Assembly: GCA_946811185.2 (NCBI GenBank)
Contig: OX328104.1
Coordinates: 51,630,505 to 51,694,504 of the forward strand
Length of the DNA stretch: 64,000 nt
Origin: Hippopus hippopus
Lineage: Eukaryota; Mollusca; Bivalvia; Cardiida; Cardiidae
Reading direction: 5' to 3'
Below the pieces are notes generated by a model. It had not been told where the DNA came from, made no database searches, and saw nothing but the letters and a program-made list of their open reading frames with translations. This document shows, piece after piece, positions 1 through 15,118 of the stretch. The position numbers and the translations under genes are program-made. Position 1 is the stretch's first letter; the number at the start of each line of letters is the position of its first letter.

Positions 1-40
1 ATAAGCCCGCTGGCCTTCGGCCAGAGGAGCTAAAAATGGT
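1..40 (+). repeat. 3' end of a dispersed repeat (same family as 4376-5500)
   Basis: The first bases match the terminal motif at 5466-5500 (ending GGCCAGNGGAGCTAAAAA). The copy runs off the left edge. Only the match to the internal copy supports the call. Confidence 0.7.
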
Positions 41-1990
41 TAACAAAAATAAAGTAACACTTTAAGAATTTGAACCATTGGAGTAAAATGTAAAATTGGA
101 GCAATTTATTTATACAACCATAACCTGTAATATTTGGAACTCTATAACTCTTTACTGCGCCATCCTGAGGTTCAACAACCCTTGATTGAAAGGCTTTTAA
201 AAACATTGTGGAAAAAGGAGAAAATGCAGATGACCAGATTTTTTTCCATTTCCCTCAATGTTTTCCTCCCTTTTATTAACAAATTTTGCAACTGAGCTAC
301 ATAAAATTTTTCACAGGTAAATACTCAGCTTGGATGAGCCTAAAATATCTTTGTGTAGTATAGGGTTAAGTTGAGCTTCTTTTCTTATAGATTTCTACAG
401 TGTTAATTTTGCTATACTTGATCATACATGTACTACATTTTTCCTTTACATTGCATTAGTGTTGAATAAAACATATTTACATTAAAATTCCTAATACTGT
501 TAAACTTAAAATACTGTTTACTGATAACAGCAACTTTTCCATGGTAGCTTAGCTTACTTCAGAGAGTTGATAAATGTTTTTTTGTCTTTCTCTATAGAAC
601 AGAAACAAAGTTTTCCTTAAAGAACAGTAACAGAGCAAGCTGATGAACAAATGAGGTTAGAAAGTGTAATAGCATCACTCACCTGCTTGCTTTGCAATTC
701 CGAACACTTTGTAATACAGAACAGGATAAAAGCATGTTAACAACATGCAAAGTGTTTTGTATTGTGGATGATTTAGGCCAACTAAAAAATTTCTGTTTAT
801 CACTGTTTTTCATGAAGAAATGATAGCTACCCTAGCATGGAAAAATTATCATATCCCAACTTGAAAAACTACTGTAGAAAATTAGTGCACAATTTGCTCC
901 GCTATCAGGGCATATGATAACATCCCCCTCATTTTTTTAAATGTTTAGCACCCACTTTGAATTCACTATTCTCAATATTGTTACAACAGTTACTACAGTT
1001 TCAAGACTAGCCATCTGATTAACTAGCGTAATCTTTCTACTGTTATCATGTTGCACTGTCTTGAAATTTTGAATAAAACTTGACTTTAAAAGTGTTGGAA
1101 AATACTGCCAAAGGCTTCCACACTAGCTTCAGTAGATTATGGTAAACACTTCTGGAGACAAATCTCATCATTTGAGCAACATTTGTGTCTGCAAATGCTT
1201 TGAATTTGAACCAGTCTAAAATTTTGTCATTATAGCAGTAGTGCAGAGTTGAGGCAATTCTGTCTGAAAATTACTGCCCTTACATAACAATCTACCAGAA
1301 GTGTTTAACTTTTATCTGTTAGCTTGTCCCAGCAATATAAACTTAATGATAGGTTTCTCAAGCCAATGCTATGCCAAAACACCCAATAAACAATTAAAAT
1401 CAGTAGAAAAGACTGATATTTTGCAGAGCTGTTACAGAAAACGTGCAAAAAACATCCTGATTAGCCTCCTGTGAGTATATGAATTTTTGTCATGAAAAGG
1501 TTTGTTAGTGAAGAAGAAAACAATTAGACAGTATCAGCATTATGCATGAAAAGGAGAAAAACAGTGATAAACTTCAAGTATTATAATCATCAATGCAAAA
1601 AAGAAAGGGAGGTCTTCTGCATACACAGTTTAGCAGTCAACTAAATCTAGCATGAATTTAAACAATTGATGTAAAGCAAAGCAAAAACTCAACATTATTT
1701 TGTTATCAAATACAATCACAGTAACACTTTTAATTTTCAGCATAACAATAAACTTACATTAATAAACAAAACCGTAATTCCTCATTTTATACATGTTAAT
1801 TAAATTATTCTAGTATGTTGAATGTATTACTAATACCTTCTTCTATATTTGTGCCTCTCCAGATTTTGTGTCTAACCTGTTCCATTGCAGGTATCTGCCA
1901 TGGCAGAATATCTTAATATCATTGACAATGGTTAAATTTCTGCAACATTTTCATTGGTCACATTTCTTTTTAATTAATCCCATTAGAATT
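41..1990. other. AT-rich intergenic or REEP 3' flank, no clear gene
   Basis: Two degraded palindromic MITE fragments are visible (about 150-300 and 1080-1250, the second keeping the conserved GTCTGCAAATGCTTT segment). A possible 24-nt minus-strand micro-exon of the REEP gene (706-683) is bounded by AG and GTGAGT. If joined after exon 4 it would read VFGIAKQA in phase, but the acceptor tract is weak. Nothing else is recognised. Confidence 0.5.
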
Positions 1991-2054
1991 TGTTAATTTA
2001 TAAAAAAGAAGCCTTCAAATGACAGCAGTAATATGTTAAAATATAGTAACTTAC

Positions 2055-2084
2055 TTCTACAGCTGAATAAACTCAATACCACTG
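2055..2084 (-). CDS. Possible C-terminal exon of the REEP5-like gene
   Basis: A 30-nt minus-strand segment lies between an acceptor (AAAAACAG) and a strong donor (GTAAGT). Joined to exon 4 in phase 1 it would add AVVLSLFSCR. The C-terminal tails of REEP proteins are variable, so sequence cannot confirm it. It is an inference from splice sites only, and the segment at 706-683 is a competing candidate. Confidence 0.25.
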
Positions 2085-2195
2085 CTGTTTTTATTGCAGC
2101 AGACAACTTTTGAAAACATGGTTGCAAAAGCAGAAATAGCTCAAAATGAGCAACTTCCCATTTTGCTGTAATAATTTCACATCTATTCACGTTTA

Positions 2196-2345
2196 CCACA
2201 TGATCCTGAGTTTTAATAACCTTGGGGAGGAAACGCTTTTTAAAAACATTGTGGAAAAGAAGAAAATGCTGAAACCAGCATTTTCTACTGTTTCACAATG
2301 CTTCCTACCCTTACAAAGACAGTATTCACCACTTTAACTACATTT
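2196..2345. repeat. Degenerate copy of the palindromic TTAA MITE
   Basis: It keeps the order of the family consensus: an ACCACATGATCC-type left end, then the central ATTGTGGAAAAG...CTTTTCC palindrome. It lies immediately before a well-bounded copy at 2344. Confidence 0.7.
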
Positions 2346-2572
2346 AACTCATTACCAAACGACAAAATTTTAGGTTTGTCCAATTCGAAAGCATTTGCAG
2401 ACGACAAAATATAAGTGACTGAAAATTTGAAACTTGTTTTGTGAAGGGTAGAAAACATTGTGGGAAAAGGAGAAAATGCTGGTTACCAGCATTTTCTCCT
2501 TTTCCCACAATGTTTTCCAAAGGCTTCTTTCTCAGGGTCGTCAAAAGTAGAGATTGTGTGGTAATGGGTTAA
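2344..2572. mobile_element. Palindromic TTAA MITE, well-bounded copy
   Basis: It is flanked by TTAA at 2344-2347 and 2569-2572. The ends are imperfect inverted repeats (CTCATTACCA and TGGTAATGGG). The centre is a long near-perfect palindrome (GAGAAAATGCTGG / CCAGCATTTTCTC). TTAA flanks and CCNTTTACC-type ends resemble piggyBac-derived MITEs, a family assignment inferred from these ends. It is non-coding and lies in the REEP-like gene region. Confidence 0.85.
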
Positions 2573-2772
2573 TTTATTGTCTGGAAATGCTTTGGATTTG
2601 GACAAGTCCAAAATTTTGTCGTGCGTGAAAAAGTGTAGCTAACTTAATGTTGATTGTCCTTCTTTTACCAGACTGTTTTCAAAGTTGTCCGCTGCACTTT
2701 GTTTGTATTTGTAATGAGATAAAGCTCCATGAGAAATTAGGTACAAACAATGGAAATGACTGGCAAACTCAC

Positions 2773-2917
2773 CATCTTTCAACTTTTCTGCTGCTGTGTC
2801 AATGACATCATCAATTTTCTTTTGATGTTTCAGGACGAAGGGACGAATAACTCTGTTATAGATCATGTCCGAACCATTCCAGCTGGCAGAGCTCATGCAC
2901 CAAATGAGGAAAATACA
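2773..2917 (-). CDS. REEP5/REEP6-like protein, exon 4
   Basis: This is the fourth coding exon on the minus strand, with an acceptor after TTTTACAG and donor GTGAGT. It encodes the loop and C-terminal helix of the TB2/DP1/HVA22 domain, including WNGSDMIYNRVIRPF and FVLKHQKKIDDVID. These match the REEP5 pattern of an NGA/NGS-type loop, a hydrophobic re-entrant segment, then IRPFFLKH. It enters in phase 0 from exon 3 and leaves in phase 1 with a split codon starting G. The terminal exon after KLKD is not certain. Confidence 0.93.
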
Positions 2918-2989
2918 CTGTAAAATAGACAAATCTTATAAGTACCAATAAAATAGGTTTAAGCCTTTATCATACAAAGAAGTTTTAGA

Positions 2990-3187
2990 CTCATCCAGAT
3001 TGAAAGTATTTTGACTTGACAAATTAATCATGGCTCAAATGGTAAAATTTGTCTGTGAAAGGCAGGAAAACACTGTGGGAAAAGGAGAAAATGCTGGTTA
3101 CCAGCATTTTCTTCTTTTCCCACAGCGTTTTCAAAAGCTTTCTCACCAAAAGTTGATAAAACTTGGAATTGTGTAGGAAAGGGTTTA
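2990..3187. repeat. Palindromic TTAA MITE, degenerate copy
   Basis: The central palindrome (GAAAATGCTGGTTACC and its mirror) and a GGAAAGGG-type end remain, while the TTAA flanks have decayed. Confidence 0.7.
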
Positions 3188-3189
3188 GG

Positions 3190-4185
3190 GGAGACCCAAG
3201 GTGATTTTACTCTTTCGAATCCCATAACATTCTCTAAATCAGAGCCTCTAAATATATGAAAGGTGATACATGTATATGAAGAAAAAGTATGAAGTAATGT
3301 TTTGTATATTTTCCATTTCTAAGAGGTGCACATCTCAACTTTACTTGTTTGAAGACACAGCGGGTTAACAACTTGACAAGGTAGATGGAAATTGGACTGT
3401 ACAAATGTGCTGTCAGATTTGACATACCCTGTGTTTGTATTTGTATCCATAATTTGGAACTAGAAACTGGTCAAACAAGCCATGGGGTTACTGTTTACCC
3501 ATAATGATTCTTACTCTAAATTCAGCTTATTGTTATTTTGAACTCATTGCATGCAGATGCTTTCAATCTAGAAGACACTAAAATTTGCTGTTTCGGAAAA
3601 CACTAATTTGATTGTTTATCTTTTTGGTGTTACCGGTAAACTACATGTAAAATCTGAAGGAATGATACACTGTATAACTAAATGACAGTAACAAACAGAC
3701 TTTTTCAACAATTATCTCTTTTGTCAGTGGCTGACATTAACAAAAAGTGGGAAAAAAAATATGCCAAAATCCCAAATTGAGAGAATACAGGTAATTTTCC
3801 AAAGTTAGTGATGCAAAACACCATAAGCAGAAAAGAAATACCAATAATGATTTAAGAATTACAGTACTCCTATTTATCCAGCAATATGTTTTGTAAATGG
3901 CCTTAGAGCCCTGAATAATCCCAATGGGCATTTTCATTTCACAAAGTAGTGAAACGTCTTTAAAGGGTTCATATCTATGTACATACAAAAGATCAATAAT
4001 ATATATTGTGCCAGAAGTATGTGTTTCCCATTTGACCTATGTGTACTCTTGAGCCAAGAGACACATGGAGCTAAATTTCTTCAAGTTTCTGACCTTTGCT
4101 TGTTTGTGTTAAACCTTTTTTTGCAACACTAGTTCAGTTGTATCAAAGCAATCAGTGCACCTATCAATGTGTTTGATAACAGCTT
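3190..4185. other. REEP intron 3, no recognised feature
   Basis: AT-rich sequence lying in the intron between REEP exons 3 and 4. Short open frames here have no coding character. I see no repeat with clear ends. Confidence 0.5.
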
Positions 4186-4375
4186 ACCAAACAATCCTGA
4201 GTTTTAACAACCCTGAGATACAGGCCTTTTGAAAACATCATGTGAAAAGTAGAAAATGCTGGTAACCAGCATTTTCTACTTTTCACACAATGTTTTCTAC
4301 CCTGTCCAAGAACTTCAATTCACTTTTACTGATTTCAAATTTGATGTCTGTAGATGCTCTCCTTTTGCAAGAGTA
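4186..4375. repeat. Palindromic TTAA MITE copy with decayed right end
   Basis: The left end resembles ACCAAACAATCC, and a central perfect palindrome uses a GTGAAAAGTAGAAAATGC variant with a matching mirror change. The paired change on both arms shows the hairpin is inherited as a unit. The right end is overwritten by the next repeat. Confidence 0.75.
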
Positions 4376-5500
4376 AACAAGAGGGCCATGATGGCCCTGT
4401 ATCGCTCCACTGGCTATTAAGTAAAAACACTACAAGCCAAACATTACAATATTCAGCAAATTGATTTCAAACACGAGGACATGCAAACATTTTTCTATCT
4501 AATCCTACGAGAAAGTTGTGATCCATGGGCAAAGCCAATTTTGATCGCAAAGCTATAATTATTTGAATCCTGGTGGAGGTCCACAATATAAAGCTCCATA
4601 CCAAATAATTCAGTTCTTGAATGTTATAAACAAGAAGATTTTCAAATTTTTCTCAATTTGGGCACCCTTGATAGAGACCCCCTAGATAAAGCTAAATGCA
4701 AAATTTGATAGCCCTAGCCCTTTTAGCTAGATGCGAAAGATTTTCCTATATAAGCCCGCCCATGTAAAACATGTTACCCCCCGGAGCGAAGTCAAATTTG
4801 ACCCTCGGCTATAATTTGGACACCCTTGGTACAGGTCCACTAGATAAAGCTACATGCCAAATTTGGTCGCCCTAGGCCCCATGGCTAGGTCAAAGAAGAA
4901 TTTTAAAGTTCTCCCTATATAAGCCCATGTAAAACTTGTTATATAAGCCCATGTAAAACTTGTTACCCCCGGGCAGGGCCTAATTTGACCCCAGGGCTAT
5001 AATTTGAACAATCTTGGCAGAGGTCCACTAGATAAAGCTACATGCCAAATTTGGTAGCTCTAGGCCCTATGGCTAGGTAGAAGAGGAATTTTAAAGTTCT
5101 CCCTAAATAAGCCCATGTATAACTTGTAACCCCCGGGGCGGGGCCAATTTTGACCCCAGGGCTATAAATTGAAGCAACTTGGTAGAGGTCCACTAGATAA
5201 AGCTACATGCCAAATTTGGTAGCCCTTGGCCTTACAGTTTCAGACAAGAAGATTTTCAAAGATTTTCAAAATTTTTCAGTTTTGTTGCCATGGCAACCAG
5301 AGTTTTTGAAGGAATTAAATTCTTTCAAGAAATTCTGAAGAGGACCATGGCAGGATCATTTCTGTGAAGTTTCATCAAAATTGGATGGGTAGTTTCAGAG
5401 AAGAAGACGTTTTAAAAAAAAGTTAACGCACGGACGGACGGACGGACGGACAACAGGCCATGACATAAGCCTGCTGGCCTTCGGCCAGTGGAGCTAAAAA
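4376..5500 (+). repeat. Dispersed repeat with internal subrepeats and a GGAC-rich tail
   Basis: It begins GAGGGCCATGATGGCCCTG and ends GGCCTTCGGCCAGTGGAGC. Internally a unit of about 170 bp recurs (TAGATAAAGCTACATGCC, then a CTATAATTTGAACA-like segment), and there is a (GGAC)n run near 5437-5452. The same family occurs inverted at 41787-42350 and its end is at bases 1-40. Such repeats, with recurring CATGATGGCCC boxes, are typical of bivalve genomes; I cannot name the family. Confidence 0.75.
5437..5452. repeat. (GGAC)n microsatellite
   Basis: A short run of GGAC units, part of the tail of the dispersed repeat that ends at 5500. Confidence 0.8.
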
Positions 5501-6013
5501 GTTGGTGTTTGGGAAAGGGTTAAACAAGCACCTGTGCCATGTATACCAGTCTCCATAACCCAATGGCTACCTATCCACATTAAGAATGTCAAAGTTTTAT
5601 TCAGGAAAAGGACTTAGTAAACTCTGTTTACAAGATCCTGTTTTGACTAGACATATTTGTCCCAGCTGTTCAATTGTATTAGTCTCTTACCTCATACAGC
5701 AAGTTGCATACCACTCTACCCAACAGAAGTATTAATTAACTGTCAATATTCAAAGCAGTTGCAAATGACAGACTATATGTGCCTCCAACGATTAAACATT
5801 ACTTTGAAAGGGCAGAAAACTTTGTGGGGTTTCCAGCATTTCCTCCTTTTCTCACAATATTTTTTTCAAAAGCTCTCCCCCCTGAGGTTTGCATAACTCT
5901 GGATTGGTTGGTAAAGTTATTATATTCAATCTTAGAGTACCCAAAAATATAATTAAGGAGGCAATAATTCAATTACAGGAGTGTTAAGCTGAAACTTGTG
6001 TGGAGGGTTCTCA

Positions 6014-6242
6014 TTAACCTTTTACCACACAATCCCGATTTTAACAACCCTGTAAAAGAACGGATTTTGAAAACATTGTGGGAAAAGAAGAAAATGCTGG
6101 TAACCAGCATTTTCTCCTTTTAACACATCGTTTTTTTCCCTATCAAAGACAGAAATAATCATTTGAACAACATTAAATTTGTTGTCTGCAAAAGCTTGCA
6201 ATTTGGTCGAGACCAAAATTTTGTCCTGGGCTAAAGGGTTAA
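6014..6242. mobile_element. Palindromic TTAA MITE, full-length copy
   Basis: TTAA occurs at both ends. The left end reads CCTTTTACCACACAATCCC and the right end GCTAAAGGG, with the central GCTGGTAACCAGC palindrome. Length is 229 bp including both flanks. Confidence 0.85.
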
Positions 6243-6337
6243 ATTGTTTCCTGGCTATGAATCCCACTGAGTTCACACAACATTGGTTTTAGTGAAAAAA
6301 TAACTTATTAAATATTTGACCACCTTTCTGAACCTTT

Positions 6338-6778
6338 TAACTCATCATCAGGCAGCAAAATTTAACACTTGTGAAAACTGAAACCATTTGCAAATGAAAA
6401 GATGTGTCTCACTTGATCAGAATTTTCTCTGAAACTGAAAGGGCAGGGAAATTTGTCAGAAAAGGAGATAATGCTAGTTTGCAGCATTTTTTCTTTTTCC
6501 AAGCCTTCTTCCTAAGGGTCATAGAATCATAGGATTGTTTGGTATTGAATCAACACTTTACCACATAATGCAGACTCTTAACCACCCTGGGAAAGGAGCC
6601 TTTTGAAAACATTGTGAAAAAAGGAGAAAATGCTGGTAACCAGCATTTTCTCCTTTTCCCACAATGTTTTCTATCCTATCAAAAAAATATTGCACAAACT
6701 GAGCCACATTGAAATTATAATCAGCAATTGCTTTCAATATGAACTAAGTTAAAAATTTGTCATCTGGTAAAGGTATAA
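6338..6778. repeat. Two adjacent degraded palindromic MITE copies
   Basis: The first (6338-6550) is in reverse orientation and the second (about 6552-6778) is forward. Each keeps the GAGAAAATGCTGG/CCAGCATTTTCTC-type core and the CTGCAAAT/AATTGC side segment. Confidence 0.75.
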
Positions 6779-6840
6779 AAGTGTTACCAAATGTCTCACT
6801 GTCATATAAATGTGACTCATCCGTCCTTGCAATGACAAAT

Positions 6841-7244
<404 letters not shown>

Positions 7245-7501
7245 TCAATCATACTGTATCAACCCTGATGTGCCAAAGATGAAAACTACAATATGTGTAT
7301 CACATCAGGGCACACTCTAAAATGAGCCCTGGTGATATACCCTCAACCACAACACGTATCTACATTCATTTAAATATGATTTAATGTCTGCCATTAGAAG
7401 TATAAGGCTACCACACTACTGAGTTACAATATATTGAAATTGTTACAAATGAACTGAAATTCTCTAATAGGGTAGAAAACATTGTGGGAAAAGGTGAAAA
7501 C

Positions 7502-9856
7502 TAGGGGTGTAACGATACATCGGACTATCGATGGATCGCGATGGTGAGCGTGTCGATGCTACTGCATCGATTGTTACGTTGAAAATCGATAACTATCGTT
7601 GATAGTTACCTCAAATATTGATAGTTTTGATAGTTTCACTGACAAGAAAGAGAGAGGAAAATACTGCAATTCGCTAATGTATTCGGACGCCCTAAAAGTT
7701 AGGACACGTTTAATTATTTACAAAAATAATTTTTATTTTTTAATTCTTTCTCTGAACACTTCCAAAAGCGAGTTTTCCTAAATGTTCGGACATTCTGTAA
7801 CGTTAATTTCCCAAAATATTTGACGGGTAATTTTTTGAAATATGTTTTCAATAATGATCGGCTGCATAATATTCATTTCTGCATAGCAATGTTCATCGTT
7901 ACGAAAACGAATCCTTCAAGAGCTGATTAAGTCAGCGGTAATTTTAAGTCATGAAATTAGACCAGAATAATTGCAACACTAAGGGTGTTTTTGTTAAAAA
8001 CTTCTCACCAAAGCGAAAAGTGTGGATTTAGATCAAAGATCAGACCAAACAGTCTGCCTACAGTCTAATCTTAATCTACACAGGCCACCAAAACCGTAAC
8101 CATGCGTGTTGTCCCTCCATAAGCAATAAATAAATCTACCATGAAAAATGAATACTAAACCTCGTTTTTTCTTTTCTTTATTTATCAGTAATCCATTTCG
8201 AATGCATTCCTTTTATTTCGGCTGTAAGGAATTAGATTAATTTTTAGAAAACAGCTGCACTTTTTTATGCTCACTACACAAAACGTGACATGACTGGCGT
8301 GTTCTTGAAACAGCTATATTACTACATGCAAAAAGGCTATATCAGCTGGTGTACATGTAAATCGTGCATGAAATAGGCTTATTGCATGGTCACTTTGAAT
8401 TGATTGGAGGTCGACCTGCAGCCAGATATAACTTGAGTTTCTTCTCGCAGACCAGTTTAAGTGTGTAAATTAAAAAGGTGCGTTACAACTCACTCGCTTC
8501 AAATGATTTGCGTGTTACGTCATACCCCTTATCCAAATTTTACTTCAAACATTTGTGTACCCACGACAGGCCGACAGGCATCTTGTAGACAGATGGCTTG
8601 TAATATAGATCTACATTATGGTCGTTCTGACTTACTCTGCTGATGGCAAGATGGTGATTTTCAAAGCGTTGGCGGATGGTGTAGATAGACATCAGACTAA
8701 ACAGAACACGCTGTCTGATCTTGGATCTATACCATCCACTTCTGTACTATGACTTAACTTGTATTAGAAAGCTACTTCTTTCTAGGGCTAAAAAAGGTAA
8801 GATAATGTTTAACAGTGTTCCCACTCACGCAAATTATTGCTTAAATCACGTTATAGAATAGAAATTCACATAGCAAATTCTGGTTACATCAGAGACTTCG
8901 CGTAAAAAAATGCATGGACAAAAAAGGCCATTATATGCTTTTCTGGTGAAAATTGACAGGTTTTGTAGTTACTTGTTACCCTCATTGACAATATTTTTGT
9001 CAAATCATGTGGAAATACCTAGCCAGAAATTAACAGACATGAAAAACTGATCGGAGTAAAAAACACGGAAACCCATGACACAACAAAATGTCTCCTTGAC
9101 ATTGTCCGATCAGAGTCACTTCAGATCGTCTTTTCAGCTTTTTAATGACTATAAGCAGTAAATTTATACAAATATCTTAATATAACACACTTTTGTATAC
9201 ACATACAACAAGGTAAAACCTATTATTTCGGCCACCCCCTTTTTTTCAGAATGATAATTTCCTAAAGATTTGGAGACTAAACAAAAATAATTATTTTTTC
9301 TGTCTGAATATATTGGCCAATTATGGGTAAAATTAGATAAATTCTATCAACTCAAAAAAACCTTAAGGGCTCACATTTAAAAGGTGATTTCTTTAAAAGT
9401 TTAAAGTTGCTTTATAATTACTTTTTATTAGGTGTGTTTATGAACCATTAGCATTTGTCAGCATTTTGTGCTTTGCATGCTGTTGTATATCAATCAGACT
9501 TAAAAGCTGACCTTCAAAAGTTCAGAGTAATTAGGTATGTTAAATTGTTTGTGAGCCATCTGCATTTAGAAAAAATTGTAATTGAAATTCATTGAGCATC
9601 TTGCATTTAACTCTATTTTCCCCTTTATTTGCTATTCAAAACTATACTCAAGTAGAATTTAAACTACTCCGAGAAAGTGTTAGTCTAAAACATGGTTTCA
9701 AGATGTAATTTGGTGAAATTCATCTCTTGCAATTCGTCCAATAGTATTGCAATAGTATTGCAATAGTAACAGGCAATATCAATACTATTGCAATAGTATT
9801 TTTTCCAATGTCAATACTATCGCAATAGTAGATTTTGGCCTCAATAGTCAACCCTA
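7502..9856. mobile_element. hAT-like non-autonomous DNA transposon, 2,355 bp
   Basis: Perfect 8-bp direct repeats GTGAAAAC flank it at 7494-7501 and 9857-9864. The left end begins TAGGGGTGTAACGATAC and the right end is ...CAACCCTA, giving a short imperfect terminal inverted repeat TAGGG-TTG-like. An 8-bp duplication with TAGGG/CAGGG-type ends is the signature of the hAT superfamily (established knowledge). Both subterminal regions carry clusters of short degenerate motifs: ATCGATA-type on the left, ACTATTGCAATAGTA-type on the right, as expected for transposase-binding repeats. No transposase frame of useful length is seen. Confidence 0.85.
9720..9850. repeat. Subterminal ATAGTATTGCA repeat cluster of the hAT-like element
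   Basis: ATAGTATTGCA recurs in direct and inverted orientation within about 130 bp at the right end of the element. It is likely a cluster of binding sites or palindromes; function is inferred. Confidence 0.6.
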
Positions 9857-10026
9857 GTGAAAACTGTGGTTACCAGCATTTTCACCTTTTTCCACAATAT
9901 TTTCAAAAGCCTTCTTCCTCAAGGTCATTAAAATTTGTGTTTGCTTGGTAAAGGGTTAAGGTGCCTTTCATAATTCTGTTGCCTTTGCAGCAAGTGTAGA
10001 ACAAGATCAGCCTGCACAAATCACTT

Positions 10027-10288
10027 GAACCATGCTCTGGCAAAAGAGGGCTTGATGCATCTCGGTAATGCATGATACCTAGCAAGTCATCACATCTTCA
10101 TGAATTCATAAAATCTATTTTGTCCAACAATCAACTGAGTCATAGGGTAGACTGGTCCTTGAACATACAGAAAATTGACCAATATAGAAAAGTTTCGGCC
10201 TAGGTTAGCCTGCGTGGACTGCGCAGGCTGACCTGGGTCGATACTTTTCAGCGATGCATTAAGCCCCCTTTTCACAGAGCATAGCTCA
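10027..10288. repeat. Interspersed repeat B copy
   Basis: Ends are GAACCATGCTCTGGCAAAAG and CACAGAGCATAGCTC, with a central TGCGTGGACTGCGCAGG palindromic box. It lies in intron 2 of the REEP-like gene. Confidence 0.8.
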
Positions 10289-10447
10289 TTTATTTTTGGC
10301 AAAGCTAGGATTTGAGCTTGAAACACCGTTATTTAATAGTTCTACCTTGTCAATTAAGCTTTTAGATTTTTATCCTATAAGATGATCATGTCACTTGTAT
10401 TTGGCTTTGCCTTATTCATATTATTCTAGATAATGACATGTACTTAC

Positions 10448-10541
10448 GACGCATATGCAGGATACAGAAAACCAACAAAGTTGCACACAAACTGAGCTCC
10501 ATATCCAATCATCAAATATAAAGCAAGAAATGCTGCCAGTC
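10448..10541 (-). CDS. REEP5/REEP6-like protein, exon 2
   Basis: This minus-strand exon of 94 nt has an acceptor GTTACAG and donor GTAAGT. It encodes a membrane segment, [20 protein letters not shown], then FLYPAYA, matching the REEP5 pattern ([23 protein letters not shown] in the vertebrate family). It enters in phase 1 from exon 1 and leaves in phase 2. Confidence 0.95.
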
Positions 10542-11110
10542 CTGTAACACAAATGTACATGTATCCATAAATCTTGTAAAAATGCACCAGTCCTGTTTAT
10601 CATGTTTTGGACTCAAGATGTCAGCTATTTGGCTGACAACAAAACTTTAGCATTTTGAAAGCTTGTACAGATGACAAATCTTTTGACAGGATTTGACCTA
10701 GAATAAGGTAAACTGGAGGCCCATGATGGACCCGAGTCAGTGAGTTGCTTATGTAAACCTTTTTGACCCAATACAACCTGTTTCTAATCTCTTCAACATA
10801 ATAAGACAAATATTCTAACAAACTTTCATAAGTGTCAGACTGAAAATGTGGCATCTAGAGTGCACAAAAGATTTTTTTCTTAAATTTGACTAAGTTACCA
10901 ACTTTTTTATCCAACCAAACCCAATTTAGAATTTGTCTGAGATAAGTTAATGAAATTTCCTTTTCTACTGAAATTTGTAAAAGAATGCACACCAACTTCA
11001 AATGAGGAGATATTTTGAAGAAGGGACAGTGTAGAACTGCACTTTCTGACCAATCTCACCTTGATCTACTCCCTTTGCAAGACCTACCTTACAATGAAAG
11101 ATTTAACCCT

Positions 11111-11334
11111 TTAACCCTTTCCCAAACAATCCCTGGTTTTCACGACCCTGAAAAAGAAGCCTTTTGAAAACATCGAGGGAAAAGGAGAAAATGCTGGTAA
11201 CCAGCATTTTCTCCTTTTCCCACAATGTTTTCTATCCTGCTGGAAACAAATTTCAATTTTTGAGTTACGTTTGTCGTCTGCAAGTGCTTTCAATTTGGAC
11301 CAGTCTGAAATTTTGTCGTTTGGTAAAGAGTTAA
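11111..11334. mobile_element. Palindromic TTAA MITE, full-length copy
   Basis: TTAA bounds both ends, with CCCTTTCCCAAACAATCCC at the left and TTTGGTAAAGAG at the right. A central palindrome with one mismatch (ATCGAGGGAAAAG against CTTTTCCCACAATG) is present. It lies in REEP intron 1. Confidence 0.85.
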
Positions 11335-11545
11335 TAAACAACCCAAAGTTTCAAAAATCCTGGGAAGAAGGCTTTTGAAACCCCTGGGAAAAGAAGAAAA
11401 TGATGATAAACCAACATTTTCTTCTTGTCCCACAGTGCTTTTCTACTTTTTGAAAGACAGTTTGAGTCATATTTAATTTGTCATCAGAAAATGCTTTAAA
11501 TTTAGACCAGTCAAAAACTTTTTGGTTAGGTAGAGTTATAACAAT
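11335..11545. repeat. Degraded palindromic MITE copy
   Basis: It keeps the GAAGGCTTTTGAAACCC segment, an imperfect central palindrome and AATGCTTTAAATTTAGACC, abutting the previous copy. Confidence 0.65.
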
Positions 11546-11993
11546 GATTTTTACTTAACAAGGTAAAGGGTTGCCTGTACACTCTGACCCTTTCCTTAAA
11601 CTTCGCAAAAACCAATAATTTGTCAGTACAATTTCAATACCAAGTTTAACTAATGGATTGTAAAAAAGTAAAAATAACAAGAATAAATTTAATTGATCTG
11701 CAGTATTTGCTGAGTCATTGATTTCGCAAATAAAAATGACACGTTAGTATCATGCCCTTACAGCATGATATTGCAATTGGACTGACCAACTCATTCAAGC
11801 GTGACTATAACCATGTGAAATAAGCTGCCTACGCAGCGTGAGGTATAAAAGACGGCTCGGTAAATGATAGAATCTGATAACATTTCTACATGTTACTAAA
11901 CAGGATTCTCTTCCTATCCTGTAAAATTTAGTTTTGAAACACGGAACATCGCAAATGGCGCTTCCTCATTTTATTAAATTGCATTAGAAATCA

Positions 11994-14600
<2,607 letters not shown>

Positions 14601-15118
14601 TCATGCTGTGTGAAAATGGGGTTTAGTGCATCTGCAAACAATATCGATTCAGTTAATCCGTGCAGGCTAGCCTAGATCCAGGCGGTAATAATCTTGTAAT
14701 GGTTCATTCTCGCTGTGGCCTTTCACGGTTTAAACAGATCTGTGGCAAAACTGCAAATGGGTTCTGTAAGTATTCTTTGACAAACGTCCGAATATATAAT
14801 GGGGAAAAATTATCGCACCGGAATACAGGCTAGCGCGTGCTGACTTTGGTCGCAACTAAGTTTTGTAATTGGTAAGTTTTCTGTATTTCGAAGGAAATTT
14901 TAACCTCATTATTTTTAAATTTTAACATCAGTTGTTAGAAAAAATGGATTTTATGTATTCATTATTAGATCTATGTGAATGCTTGCTTGGTATAATACAT
15001 CGCGAAGATGAATGCCTTCGTGCCAAAGCTCCACTCATTTATAAGTACATGTATAAAAAGATACATATCGTCTCAAACACCCAACCCCTCATTTTGTACA
15101 ATTTGGATCTTATTTACA
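14601..15118. other. Half copy of repeat B and unassigned intergenic sequence
   Basis: GAATCATGCTGTGTG followed by TTAGTGCATCTGCAAAC and GTGCAGGCTAGCC (14595-14690) matches one half of interspersed repeat B. The remainder has no recognisable features. Confidence 0.5.

Larger units (their letters stand above)
7440..9959. mobile_element. Palindromic TTAA MITE split by a hAT-like element
   Basis: The left half (GGGTAGAAAACATTGTGGG near 7470) and right half (TTACCAGCATTTTCACC near 9870, ending TGGTAAAGGGTTAA at 9959) are parts of one MITE interrupted at 7502-9856. The interrupting element carries its own 8-bp duplication, so the MITE is older. Confidence 0.85.
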
